DNA from: Dryas octopetala | Lineage: Eukaryota > Streptophyta > Magnoliopsida > Rosales > Rosaceae | DNA: 64,000 bases | Direction: 5' to 3' | Assembly: GCA_963921425.1 (NCBI GenBank) | Contig: OY992837.1 | Location: forward strand, 10,637,896 to 10,701,895 | Shown here: positions 35,491 to 47,145 of the stretch, in pieces | How positions within the stretch are numbered: the first letter of the stretch is position 1 | Layout: the number at the start of each line of letters is the position of its first letter | The notes under the pieces: model-generated | What the model was told of the DNA's origin: nothing | Databases searched by the model: none | What the model saw: only the letters and a program-made list of their open reading frames with translations | Program-made: the position numbers and the translations under genes

Positions 35491-37584
35491 TCAATTTCCA
35501 GGCTTCAGCCAAACTCCACTCTCATTGCATGGGAAGAAAGTGAGCTTAGGGCATCTAAATTTCTCTAAATAAATCAACTCTGGAAATGAATCCTGGACTT
35601 CATTCCAATCCAACTTCAATTCACTCAAAAACTTCAAACGTAATATCTCAACTGTCGACCACTTTACATTCTCCAGAACGTGATCTAGATTTTGGAGCCG
35701 TCCTCCTCTAATGTAGAGTTTCTTTAGGCTCTTAAGTACTCCAGGCATCAACCAACTGGGTGCTGTCATCTGAGGGTAGCACTGGAGGTCCAGTTTCTCT
35801 AGTTCCTTGAAATGCTCATGATTCATGGTAGGAGACCTTATCACTTGCTTGAAGGTTACTGATTTTGATGTTTTTTTACCGTTATGGGTTTTAATGCCAC
35901 ATGTTGTTGGTGGCTCTGGTGCAGCACTGTCTTGTTTTATGTTACCTCCATTATTATTCACAGTGCTTGCTGTTGCTGCAACACTTTGATGCTGAATACG
36001 CTTATCAAGCCCTCCCCATGCTATTATTAGCTTTCGTAGCATTCCAAATTGTTGGAGAACGATTAGCTCTTCTTTTCTGGGAAAATCCTCCCTGCTTGTG
36101 TTGATTGTCAATTTCCTCAGCTTCTGCAACCCTGACAATTCTTGAAGAGTACAAGAACTACCTGTCTTATGGTCACCAATTATGAACCCTTTAAGAACCA
36201 GGAGTTCTGAGAGCAAGGCAATCCCCTTAGGCATGCGATCCAACAAGTAACACTCAGACATATCCAAGTGTGTGAGCTTCTTAAGCCAGCCTATTTTCTT
36301 TGGAAGTACCTCTAAATTGTGGCATGCTCTGAGATCCAAGATCAACAAACTCGCAAGCTTGCATACTGAATCAGGAAGCTCCATAATCCTAGATACTCCA
36401 CGTAGGCTGAAAAGCCTCAAATGTCTCATATACTTCAACCCTGTTAAGGATTCACTGTCAACTACTTCGATGTGATGCTTAACTCTGCGGTGCCACCTTC
36501 CAAGATGAAGAACCTTCACATACCTCAACTTGGGCCAGTCCACTTTGGAAAGATCCAGATAAGACTCATTCACATTGAATATAGTCTGCAGTTTTTCAGG
36601 ATCCAAAGGTTTTTGTTTTTCAGGTTCCAAAGGTTTTTTATCAGGATCCAAATTGGGTTTATTAGCCAATATCAGATGAGAAGAACCATCCATCAAACAC
36701 GCCCGATAAGACTTTGAAAACTTGACAGTGGGGTTCCCTTTCACATCAAAATCTAAGAATTTCACCTCTTTGGCAATCACAATCACTGCCGAACGAATAA
36801 GAGGGTGCATTTTAAAACTCCGCACGACCGGTCTCCGTTTTTTCTTTACGGTTTCAATGCAGCCCTTCTTTGTTAACTCTTCAAATATACCATCAGCAAC
36901 TTACTCGACTGTCTTTTCACCATCAACAGGAGGGTTTACGAACCCTTCTCCAACCCACCAATGTACCAAAGGCCCCTTCTTCACAACCTCATTTGCAGAA
37001 AACGCCGCGAAACACAACAAACATAACTTTGTAGTATCACCAAGACTGTTATACAGAACCCGAAAATCTTTAACAGCGGGGCTTCCTTCAAACTCCTTAC
37101 TTAAATGTAAGTCACGCAATTGATCAAGCAGTGGGTCGGCATCGAACTGAAAGCTGGTGAGCGCCGAAGAACTGGCCACTTTCAACAGCAATTTGTGCGG
37201 CGACGGAATTAGGATCTTTAGGTTGGTGATTATCTGGGTGAGTAGCCGAAGCTTGGATCGAAATTGCTTAGCTTGCGAGTCAAGAAACTGGGTTTGCACT
37301 GGGGTTTTGAAGAAAAGTTCGAGGTTGTGTTGGGGTTGTTGGAGAATGTCGGCAAGAGCACTAACGCTTTTCTCAAAATTCTTAAATCCAGTGAAAGTGT
37401 GGCTGATGTAAATGAGATCTTTGCGTAACTTTTCGATCTGAGTGGCCATGTCCTCGCGGTCATTGAGTTCGTCAGGGAGGGAGGTTTTGGCTTTGGAGAG
37501 TTGGTGGAGAAGAGTGGGAATGATGGTTTCTCTAATTCTCTCAAGGGTTAAGATTTGTTCAGAACTGAGAGTAGACGAAGACAT
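35491..37584 (-). pseudogene. NB-less CC/winged-helix/LRR protein broken by one stop codon
   Basis: A single minus-strand frame of 698 codons runs from the ATG at 37584 to the stop at 35491, with one internal TAA at 36903-36901 and no frameshift. The N-terminal 160 residues are helical and coiled-coil-like. At about 165-227 (GDTTKLCLLCFAAFSANEVV, LVHWWVGEGFV) the sequence resembles the winged-helix part of NB-ARC. After the stop comes an FKMHPLIRSAVI stretch like the MHD region, then LRRs (LPDSVCKLASLLILDLRACH, LTHLDMSECYLL). No P-loop, kinase-2 or GLPLA motif exists. The architecture resembles the At5g45500/At5g45520 relatives or proteins labelled RPP13-like 4 in plants. It could be a recent null allele, a sequence error, or two polypeptides. 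Its neighbour at 47146 has the NB part that this gene lacks. Confidence 0.8.
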
Positions 37585-37959
37585 GCTTCAAGCAAACAAA
37601 CAGAAGAAAATAGTTAAATAAAAAATTATACATACAAAATTTCTGGTGGCCAAAATACAAAAATCTAAGGCCAAATAACATTGTTTACTTTTTTAGTCTA
37701 TGAAATTTGCTGGGATCTTCAGTTTCTGGTTTAAAAACGTACAATCATACTCACACATGTACGTGAGGCATTTTGGACACCATTGCCTTCTTCAACTTTA
37801 AGGATCAAACAAGGATTCACGGGGAGAATCTTACAAAATTTAGAGTAAGAAATCAGAGTTCAGGTGCTTGTTATTAGCAAGGGTATCTCCATCATTTTCT
37901 GAGTCTTTAGAACCTTCCAATCACCAATATTACACCATAAATATAAATTTGGAAGAGTT
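37585..37959. other. Spacer between LRR gene ATG and retrotransposon
   Basis: Presumed 5' UTR or intron DNA of the minus-strand LRR gene, ending at the 5-bp GAGTT duplication (37955-37959) of the Copia insertion. Confidence 0.5.
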
Positions 37960-38147
37960 TGTTGTAAATATATTGTTTTATGTGGCTATCCATGTAATTA
38001 GTTGTAGGGGCATACTAGTAAATATACAAAACCTAGTAAACCCTACTTCTATATAAGGATATTTATAACATGAATAAGAAAGACTGATCATATTCTCTCT
38101 GCCTCCTCTCTTCCACAAACCCTAGATTTCTACATACTTTTACAACA
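37960..38147 (+). repeat. 5' LTR of the Copia element
   Basis: 188 bp, TG...CA bounded, with a TATATAAGG TATA-like box. It differs from the 3' LTR by one A/C change in the GGCTATCC(A/C)TGTAA segment. Confidence 0.93.
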
Positions 38148-38489
38148 CGTTATCAGCACGAAAAGCTTTTTGGATTGTGGATCGCCAAACAAAAGAGGAT
38201 CATCATTCAATCTGTTCTTCAATCAATCAAGCACGAGAAGCTCTTTGGATTGTGGATTGTGGATCGATAAACGAAAGAGGATCATCCTTCAATTTGTTCT
38301 TCAACCAAGTAGGTTTTATAAAACAATTTTATGTTTATGTTTTAAAACCTTTGATTGATTGAAAAATCCTCCATGAAGCATGAACCCTAAATTTTTGTGA
38401 TTGATTTATTTGGGTTTACATATTTTACATGTCTTCTTGGATTGAATGATTAAAATAAAAAAAGGGAATAATTTTTTGGTGATCGGAAA

Positions 38490-38880
38490 CCACCCCGCGC
38501 ACACGGCCAGCAGCCTTGCTGCCTCGCGCTTCGCTGCCCGCAGCAGCAGCCTCGCTGCCTTGCGCTGCCAGCAGCAGCCCTCGCGCAGCCTTGCTGCCTC
38601 GCTGCCAGCAGCAGCTCCTCCTCGCGCAACACCTTGCTGCCAGCGCCTCCCAGCAGCAGCAGCAGCCTTGCTGCCAGCCCTCGCTGCCTTCCAGCCTTGC
38701 TGCAGCGCAGCCCAGCAGAGCAGCCCAGCCCAGCAGGCCCACTGCCACGCAGGCAGCCACCTTGCTGCCACGCAGGCAGCCACCTAGCTGCCACGCAGGC
38801 AGCCACGTCGCTGCCACATCAGCGCCATGCAGGCGCCACGTCAGCGCCACGTCGCTGCCACTCCCACGTTGACACATGGC
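38490..38880. repeat. GC-rich GCAGC/TGCTGCC repeat tract in the Copia leader
   Basis: About 390 bp of irregularly reiterated GCAGC, CTTGCTGCC and CACGCAGGCAGCCAC units lie between the 5' LTR and gag. Composition is very GC-rich against an AT-rich element, and open frames occur in several phases by composition alone. It is probably structured leader RNA, not protein. Confidence 0.7.
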
Positions 38881-38920
38881 GAGTCTCCTGAAACTTTGTA
38901 AAAAGGAGATGTTAATTCTT

Positions 38921-38990
38921 GTCATGCCTGGGGTTTGAACCAAGGACCTCTTGGGTATCAAGAGTGCACCTTAACCACTGTGCTGCTGAT
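38921..38990 (-). other. tRNA-like (SINE-head-like) segment in the Copia leader
   Basis: On the minus strand, AGTGGTTAAGGTGC (A-box-like) is followed about 30 bp later by GGTTCAAACCCC (B-box-like). The intervening stem CTCTT/AAGAG could form an anticodon arm, but the loop lacks the invariant T33. It is a tRNA-derived or SINE-like remnant, not a working tRNA gene. Confidence 0.35.
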
Positions 38991-39368
38991 AGTTTATTGT
39001 TAGTATGCAAACCGTTTAATATATATATCCTAAATGCCAGAAACTTTTATTCAAATAATTTTGTGATATTTTTCTGTTCTACTTGGGTATATGAATATTT
39101 TACTTGTCTAAATTTTTGCACTAGAATATATGTGTAGAAATTGCAGGTAATTAATGAACCAGTAGTTCATACATAAATATTGAACCTGTAGCTTCAATAA
39201 TGCCGTATAAGGAACCTGAAGTTTCCTTCATAAATTCACCATACATGATAAAACCAGTAGATTTTACATGTCTATACCATGTTATAGAACTTGAAGTTCT
39301 CATTTATTGCTTATCGATATTATTGCCCGAAGCACTAATTATGATTATTTGTTCCTTTCAACCAAAGA

Positions 39369-40394
39369 ATGTCAAATCTCAACAAGCTTGATTTTGTCGC
39401 TTTGGAAGTTTCCGGAAGAAACTATCTAAAGTGGACTCAAGATGTTAAGCTTCATTTGACTGCCAAGAAGATGAGATCGACAATCAATGCAGACAATGTT
39501 GTCGCAGAATCTCTTAAGGCAAGTGCCATGATCTTCATTAGGAAGCATATGGAGGAAGCACTCCAAGTTGAGTACCTCGCTGAAGAGGATCCACGAGCTC
39601 TTTGGGTTGCTCTGGAAGAGCGGTTTAACCATCAAAAGACCATTTTCTTGCCTGAAGCAAGACATGATTGGCAGAACATTCGTTTCCAGGATTTCAAATC
39701 CGTGAATGAGTATAATTCGGAGATCTGCCAGATCCGGTCGCTCCTCAAATTTTGTGGGGAGGAGCTCACCGAAGCTGACCTATTGGAGAAGACTTTCTCC
39801 ACCTTCCCTGCCTCCTGTTTGGTCCTGCAGCAACAATACAGGGAGAGGAATTTTGCCAAGTTCTCGGCATTGATCACCACTCTGTTGCTCGCTGAAAAGA
39901 ACAACAACTTATTAATGAGAAATGATCAAGCCCGACCTGTCGGTACTAAAGCAGCACCATTGCCTGAAGCAAACGCTGTTGCTTATCGCGATTCAAACCG
40001 CGAAAGAGGATACCGAGGTCATGGAAAAGGCACAAAATCTGACCGCCCGAGATATGGAAGGAAAGGTTCTCAGAGGAATGACCTGTATGACCGAGGCCAA
40101 CGTGGCCATGGCCCACGTGGTAGGAACCACGGTCCCTCGGCCCCAAGAACTCGAAATGAGAGGAACACTGGTCCGGCCCGTCGCCACCAGAATCAGAATC
40201 AAAATGATATCTGTTACCGATGTGGAGGAACTGATCACTGGTTCCGCACCTGCCGTGCATCAGCGCAAGCTGTAAATGAGTATCACGCCAGTCGCGGAAC
40301 TCGAGAGACCAACCTCATTGAGGGATCATTTCCTACGGATACCACCCTAGAGGTCACTGATTTCCAGACTGAATCTGGACACTTCGAGGACTAG
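39369..40394 (+). CDS. gag: Copia gag polyprotein
   Basis: A 341-codon open frame starting MSNLNKLDFVALEVSGRNYL, the usual Copia gag start. It has a UBN2/retrotran-gag core and an Arg/Gly-rich basic stretch, with a CCHC zinc knuckle (CYRCGGTDHWFRTC) near residues 290-303. It is intact, so particles could in principle form. It ends at a TAG before the protease region. Confidence 0.88.
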   Translation: MSNLNKLDFVALEVSGRNYLKWTQDVKLHLTAKKMRSTINADNVVAESLKASAMIFIRKHMEEALQVEYLAEEDPRALWVALEERFNHQKTIFLPEARHDWQNIRFQDFKSVNEYNSEICQIRSLLKFCGEELTEADLLEKTFSTFPASCLVLQQQYRERNFAKFSALITTLLLAEKNNNLLMRNDQARPVGTKAAPLPEANAVAYRDSNRERGYRGHGKGTKSDRPRYGRKGSQRNDLYDRGQRGHGPRGRNHGPSAPRTRNERNTGPARRHQNQNQNDICYRCGGTDHWFRTCRASAQAVNEYHASRGTRETNLIEGSFPTDTTLEVTDFQTESGHFED

Positions 40395-40594
40395 AAACTC
40401 GATGACATGGATATGATCGGCGCTTGTGCCGTATTTATTTTCTGAATAATGTTTTTCTTATTCAGATTATTTTGGTGATTTATGATTTGGATTCTTTGTT
40501 TTGGAAATTTGGTTATGCTCGAATATTATTTAATTCAATTAAGTTATTTTCATACATGTGATCTATTGAATTAAATTTATGAATAAGCATGTTT

Positions 40595-43500
40595 AGTGGG
40601 GAAGTTTGTTGTCTGGCAGACAGTGCTACTACGCACACCATACTTCAAGATCGAAAGTATTTTTCAAACTTATTGCTTACTCATACCTCTGTGACAACCA
40701 TATTATGCCAATCTAACCTGATAGAGGGCCATGGCAAAGCGTAAATCTTATATGGGGCATGCCCCAGTGAGGCACCTCTCACATGAGGTGGGATCCACAA
40801 CCATGTGGGTCCCACCTCATGTGAGAGGTGCCCCACTGGGGCATGCCCCATTGAAGACCCTCTCCCATGGCAAAGCCCATTTTTATGTTGTTCAATGGTA
40901 CTGAATTACCATTAATGAGGCCTTATATTCTCCAAGTTCCAGAAGAACGTTGTTGAGTTATAAGGATATTCGAGCCAACGGTTATCACGTTGAAACCACT
41001 GAGGAAAATGGAGTGGAATATCTTTGCATAACCTCCAATTTGTATGGCCAGAAGCGTACATTGGAGAAATTGAAATGTCTATCGAGCGGTTTCTATATGA
41101 CCACCATTAGATCGATTGAGGCAAATCACATAGTTAACCAGAAGTTAACCAATTCGAGCAGTTTCTTTCTATGGCATGACCGGTTGGGATACCCAGGTCA
41201 AAGTATGATGCGCCGTATCCTCAATTCATCACACGGGCATCCCTTTACTAATAAGAATCTTGTGTTTAGTGACACACTATGCCAAACTTGCTCGCTTAGA
41301 AAGTTGAATACTAGACCATTATATGCAAAGACTAGTAAAGACTCCATCCTTTTCCTGCAAAGGATACAAGGGAATATTTGTGGACCTATCCAACCACCAT
41401 GCGGACCATTTAAATATTTTATGGTTTTGGTTGATGCATCGACAAAGTGATCACATGTTACACTATTGTCCACAAGAAACGCTGCTTTTGCTAAACTTCT
41501 CGCCCAGAAGGCTCACCACACGGATTATCCTATAAAGTCCAGAAGATTTGATAATGCCAGAGAGTTTACATCGAAAACTTTCGATGATTATTGCATGTCC
41601 CTTGGGATTGCTGTTGAACATCGAGTTCCCCATGTTCACACCCAGAATGGTCTCGCAGAAGCGTTCATTAAAAGATTACAAATGATCGCACGAACCTTGG
41701 TTATGCGCACCAAGCTTCCAATTTCTGCGTGGGGCTATGCAATCTTGCATGCAGCCATGTTGGTCCGGTTGAGGTCCACTGCTACCTAACCTTACTCCGC
41801 GTTACAGCTGGTGACTGGGTACGAACCTGACGTTTCGTACTTACGCGTATTTGGGTATGCAGTTTACGTGCCAGTTGCGCCGCAACAACGTACCAAAATG
41901 GGTCCTCAACGAACGATGGGCATATATGTCGATTATGAATCCCCATCCACTATACGCTTTTTAGAGCCCTTGACAGGCGATCTCTTTACCGCTAGATTTG
42001 CGGATTGTCACTTTGATGAGACAGTCTTCCCGCCGTTAGGGGGAGATAAGAACGTCACCGTTCCTGAAGAACGACGTGAATTGACGTGGAATGTCCTCAC
42101 TATGTCTCATCTCGATCCCCGAACCGCACAATGTGATAGTGAAGTGCGGAGAATTCTAGATGTACAGAGTATAACTCATAATATGCCAGACGCATTCTCT
42201 GATCTAGCTAAAGTGACGAGATCACATATACCTGCTGCAAATGTGCCTGCAAGGATATCCGTCCCCGAAGGACGTGTCGTCCCAGGAGGACGTGTCGTCC
42301 CAGATGGACGAGGTACAACAATAGTGGCTAACCAGTCATATGTCCCTGCCCAGAAGTGAGGTTGACCACTAGGTTCGATGGACTCTTATCCCTGGAAGAG
42401 GATAAATTTGGCACAAACGAGTCCCCTTGACATCGCGATCTCAATCGATCCATCTCACGGAATAGTTCCGGATTATGGGTCCGTCCCAGAAGAGACGGCG
42501 TTGGGGGACGCTTCAACGTTAGAACCCACTCTCGAGAACATAGAGATCTCTATAAATTATGCATGCTTAAGTGAGCTCTGGAATCGAAACGAGATTATCA
42601 TCGATGATATATTTGTATTCGCGGTAGCTACCGAAATCATAACTAGCGATGACATCGAACCTCACTCCGTTGATGAATGTCAACGTCGAGACGACTGGCC
42701 AAAATGGAAAGAAGCAATCCAGGTCGAATTAGATTCCTTGACAAAGAGAAAGGTGTTTGGGCCTGTCGTTCCTACACCTTCCCCATGTTAAACCTGTAGA
42801 ATTTAAATGGGTATTTATAAGGAAGCGTAATGAGAAAAACGAGATTGTGAGATACAAGGCTCGTCTAGTGGCGCAAGGATTTTCTCAACGCCCTGGGATT
42901 GATTACGAGGAAGAGTATTCCCCCGTAATGGACGTCATAACGTTCCACTACCTTATCAGTTTGGTAGTTTCCGAAAAACTGAGTATGCAGCTTATGGATG
43001 TGGTCACTGCTTATCTCTATGGGGATCTTGATACAGAGATATATATGAAAGTTCCCGAAGGACTTAAGACACCCGATGCAAATAGTTCCAGACCACGGAA
43101 CACGCTCTCCATTAGTTTGAGGCGTTCACTTTATGGATTGAAACAATCCGGACAGAGGTGGTATAACCGTCTAAGTGAGTATTTGATCGAGATGGGATAT
43201 GTGAATAATGTTCTATGCCCTTGCGTGTTTATTAAGAACAAGTTCCGGCTTTGCTATTGTAGTTGTTTATGTCGATGACATGAATCTAATTGGTACTCTT
43301 GAAGAGATCAAGTAAACAACTAAACACCTGAAGTTGAAATTCGAGATGAAAGATCTTGGGAGAACGAACTTCTGTCTCGGCCTGGAGCTCGAGCACCGTG
43401 CAGATGGAATTTTGGTCCATCAATCGAATTACATCCAGAAGATGTTAAGGCGCTTTAATGAGGATAAAGCGAAGCCTTCTAGCACGCCCATGATCGTCCG

Positions 43501-44308
43501 TTGTCTAGATCCTAAGAATAATCTGTTTCATCCCGTAGATGATAACGAAGAGATATTGGCACCAGAAGTCCCATATCTAAGTGCAATAGGCGCATTATTG
43601 TACTTGGCTCAATGTACTAGACCGGACATCTCATTCGCTGTGAACTTGTTAGCTAGATATAGCTCTGCGCCAACACGCCGCCACTGGAATGGCATAAAAG
43701 ACATTTTCCGCTACCTTAGAGGTACGACGGATATGGGCTTATTCTATCCCTATGCATCAAGGAATGGATCGAACCCCCTCGATCCTCGGAACGATGCCCG
43801 CCTTGTTGGATATGCTGACGCAGGGTATCTATCAGACCCGCACAAGGCGCGTTCTCAAACTGGTTACGTCTTTACCATTGGGAATACAACAATATCTTGG
43901 AGGTCAACGAAACAGACCCTTGTTGCTACCTCTTCGAATCATGCTGAGATTATAGCCCTTCACGAAGCAGTTCGTGAATGTATATGGCTGAGAGCAGTTT
44001 CCAAACATGTTCGAAGTACGTGTGGGCTGAATTCCACCACTGATGAACCAACGATTATCTATGAGGATAATGCCGCTTGCATCGAGCAGATGAAGACGGG
44101 TTTCATCAAAGGAGACAACACCAAGCATATTGCACCGAAGTTCTTCTTCAATCAACAGCAACAAGAGCATCAGATGATTGAAGTCAAGCAGATCCGATCT
44201 CAAGACAACCATGCAGACCTCTTTACCAAGTCACTACCAAAGTCCACGTTCTTGATGCATGTTCGAGGTATTGGTTTGCGTAGATTGGCTGATTTACCTA
44301 GTATGTAA
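40595..44308 (+). pseudogene. pol: Decayed Copia pol (PR-INT-RT-RNaseH)
   Basis: The protease motif CLADSATTHT lies near 40610-40640. The integrase zinc region (HDRLGYPGQ ... CQTC) is at 41170-41290, and the core with DNAREF and GLAEAF follows to 41790. RT lies at 42790-43330 with YVDDMN, and RNase H extends to 44308. Lesions are in-frame stops at 41448-41450, 41787-41789, 42357-42359, 42363-42365 and 43314-43316; frameshifts near 40905-40930, 42779 and 43241; and a MITE at 40741-40865. Most stops look like C-to-T or G-to-A changes of Trp, Gln or Arg codons. The enzyme cannot be made from this copy. Confidence 0.88.
40741..40865. mobile_element. Near-palindromic MITE inserted in pol
   Basis: Most of the element is a perfect-looking hairpin: ATGGGGCATGCCCCAGTG, then CACCTCTCACATGAGGTGGG, mirrored in the right half. 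It is flanked by 11-bp repeats CATGGCAAAGC (40730-40740, 40866-40876), and removing one copy with the insert restores the spacing of the surrounding protein text. Confidence 0.82.
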
Positions 44309-44369
44309 TCTTCAGGGGGAGTCGACATCAGGGGGAGTATCCCGAAGCATACTCACTTGACCATCGTGT

Positions 44370-44765
44370 ACTCTTTTGTCCTTCGTCCAGGGTTATTTTG
44401 TCCCACTGGGTTTTGTTACCTGGCAAGGTTTTAATGAGGCACATCTTGGCATGGTCACCCTACTCATACTACATCCTGAAGATGAGTTGATCTGATATAT
44501 ATGCATTTGCTCATCTTTTCCCTTCGACCACGGGTTTTTCCTATTGGGTTTACCGGGCAAGGTTTTGGTGTAGCAACTCTAATGCACCCCGCTCCCATAG
44601 ACATACTATTTGCCTATGATCCAGAAGATATGACTTCACCTACTTTCGAGGTTCTGATGCGACTACTCCACACTCACGCGCGTTGCACTCTTTTTCCTTC
44701 GACCAAGGTTGTTTTTGTTCCCACAGGGTTTTTATTACTTGGCAAGGTTTTAACGAGGCAACTTA
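44370..44765 (+). repeat. Three degenerate repeats between pol and 3' LTR
   Basis: Three units around 44380-44440, 44512-44580 and 44690-44765 share TCCTTCGACCA, TGGGTTTT and GGCAAGGTTTT phrases. The spacer is non-coding and is common upstream of the polypurine tract in this type of Copia element. Confidence 0.6.
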
Positions 44766-44815
44766 GAAGCGCATAGCAGAGACAACACTAATGACATGGA
44801 ATATCCAAGGGGGAG

Positions 44816-45003
44816 TGTTGTAAATATATTGTTTTATGTGGCTATCCCTGTAATTAGTTGTAGGGGCATACTAGTAAATATACAAAACCTAGTAAACCCT
44901 ACTTCTATATAAGGATATTTATAACATGAATAAGAAAGACTGATCATATTCTCTCTGCCTCCTCTCTTCCACAAACCCTAGATTTCTACATACTTTTACA
45001 ACA
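44816..45003 (+). repeat. 3' LTR of the Copia element
   Basis: 188 bp, one base different from the 5' LTR, preceded by the AAGGGGGAG polypurine tract and followed by the GAGTT duplication. Confidence 0.93.
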
Positions 45004-47145
45004 GAGTTAAAAATTTAGAAATTTTGGGATGACCATTTCGTTGATGAAGCTGGGAATTGGGTTTGCTTGTAACTTAAGGTGCAACTATAGAGGTAACGAT
45101 CGTGTGGTTTTAAAGTACATGGATGAAATTGAAAATCCAGCAAATGGGAACTGAAATGTAATTTGGCCAAACTTTAATAATCAAGCATATAATTAAGTTG
45201 AAAAATGCGCCTAGCTAATTGATAGTTATATCTGGGATCAGCAAGTTGATATTGGCATACTGCATGATTGCATGTGTACGTTGATTAACTACAGGCAACA
45301 TTGGCAATAAAGAAAGCAACACCAAATTAACAATTAAACCAAAGAAAAAAAAAGAATTAATAAAGGAAAAAATGAAGTTAAAGAAGAAAGAAAGAGGAAA
45401 ACCTGAAGATGGCTCGATTGGGACTAATTGGGTGAACCAGAAACTGATGAACTGAAACATGAACATTCAGTAACAAGATGATCAGTCTGCTTTGCTGTAG
45501 ATATACTTTGGGGGAACATATATGGTGGCCCAGAAAAGATATCATAATTAAACTTCCTTACCAAGAAAGGAAAAAGTAGATATCATAAACAAGTGAAGAA
45601 GTAAGGAATCTGTTTGCACTTGTAAATTCTTGCTAGCCCTTCAAGTAAGGAATCTGTTTACTAGTAAAGATATGACAAAAGAAAGAGTTTAGAAATATTA
45701 GTTTGCGCCTTGAATCTGACTTTTACTAAGAGATAGACTTTTGCAGTATATATGATCAACCAAAGCACAAGTGAAGTTGCCAAAAGAACAGCGTGTATCA
45801 TGCAAAAATAAAAATAAAAAACCACAAAAATGCCTCTGAGCTAGTAAGTTTATCAAACAGTAATGAGACAAATAAGAAGTGCAGAAATTGAATACTACCT
45901 TATATTGATACCAAAGATGAAAAATACTTCATGTTTTCACCCAAAAAAAAAAAACATCACGTTCATAAAAGTGATAAAATACCTAAATGACAATGTAGAA
46001 TATCTCACAAGAGTTCATCTTGCCACTATATCACTAGAAATGCCTCAAATCTAGTAAAGTCACAAATGACAAAAAAATTGACCAAAGATGGCATCAATTT
46101 TAAATAAAAAAACAGATTATCGTTAATTAATTGTACTTTTTTTTTTGTTATATTTGCAGAAACTGAACCATTTACCTAATTTAATCCTAATCTATTTTCC
46201 CACCCTTCCTAACCACCTAAGCTAATTAACCAAAGAGGTTCTTAATTAAATTATATTTTGCTGAGCTTGAAAGGCATACTCCTAGCTTTTTCCCTCCCTA
46301 CGCTACCTCTGTTTCTTGTTGCAACAGGTAGAAGCCAGTTTTAGCCCCAAACAGAGCCAATTTGCATGCACTTGATCCTTTAGGCATGAAAACTCAACTG
46401 ATCATGATATAAACAATTTATGCTTTATATCATATAAAGCATTCCTGCTAGCCCTCTTGTGTGCTGCTCTTACTCCAGCAGGATGCTTGAATTTTAGCTA
46501 TCCAACATTTCGACAACATAGATGATAAAGATTTTAATGAATATGGAAAATCACGCATTTATTCAAGTGCCATCCTAGTCACTCCTGATGCTACTAGCGT
46601 GGCCTCAATCATGAATCGATCTGGAAGGTTTCTATATAAAAAGCCATTCAAGTTGTTTTAATCTACCTTTGTACTTAATATCACTCCCAGAAGCAAACTG
46701 AAGGCATATTTCCTTTATTTTAACTGTAAATTCTACTCTTCCCAAGCAAAGTGGAGGACAATGGCCTGGAATTGTAAATGCAAATTCAAATGGATCTGCT
46801 CAAGCACTCCTTTCCCTTGAACGAAATTTCGGCAAAGGAAGTGCTCAGGTACCCAACCATCGTTCAACCAAATATTTTAATTTGTATCAAAACACACTTA
46901 GCATAATGCATTCAAGGAAAACCAAGTACCATGCATTCAAAATAGGCTAATGCATGCATATAATGGGAACAACAACCTAATAGTCGGAGACCCGGAATTC
47001 TAGCAAACTAAGCAAGCACCAAAATAAGAACAGACCCAAAGCATCAAATTAAGGGTTCCATCTAAAGCCCCACATGGCTAAGCAACAAAAAGCAACAAAA
47101 TAAAAAGAGGGGGACCGGACGCCTAGCTAGTCTTGGTCATCCCCA
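45004..47145. promoter_or_regulatory. Displaced leader of the LRR gene and spacer
   Basis: 45210-45620 is similar to the leaders upstream of the CC-NB gene (48.4-48.8 kb) and the large LRR gene (58.2-58.6 kb). All contain AAACTGAAA...TGAAACA-like exon text and GGTGGCCCAG (45524-45533). It is therefore probably the original 5' UTR/promoter of the LRR gene at 35.5-37.6 kb. No gene was recognised in 45.6-47.1 kb. Confidence 0.5.

Larger units (their letters stand above)
37960..45003 (+). mobile_element. Ty1/Copia LTR retrotransposon, full length but defective
   Basis: Two 188-bp LTRs (37960-38147 and 44816-45003) begin TGTTG, end CAACA and differ at one base, and the 5-bp duplication GAGTT flanks the element (37955-37959, 45004-45008). 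The order is gag, protease, integrase, reverse transcriptase, RNase H, the Copia order. The presumed primer-binding region after the 5' LTR is CGTTATCAGCACG rather than the common TGGTATCAGAGC, possibly priming from an internal site of initiator tRNA. A polypurine tract AAGGGGGAG precedes the 3' LTR. gag is open; pol carries several stops, frameshifts and a MITE. The element is 7,044 bp long. Confidence 0.95.

Noticed and set aside
38406..38961. Long overlapping Ala/Cys/Arg-rich frames on both strands
   Set aside because: They arise from the GCAGC repeat in the retrotransposon leader, where all frames are open because of composition.
38921..38990. Possible tRNA gene on the minus strand
   Set aside because: A- and B-box-like motifs are present but the anticodon loop lacks T33 and a full acceptor stem was not found. 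Treated as a tRNA-derived remnant.
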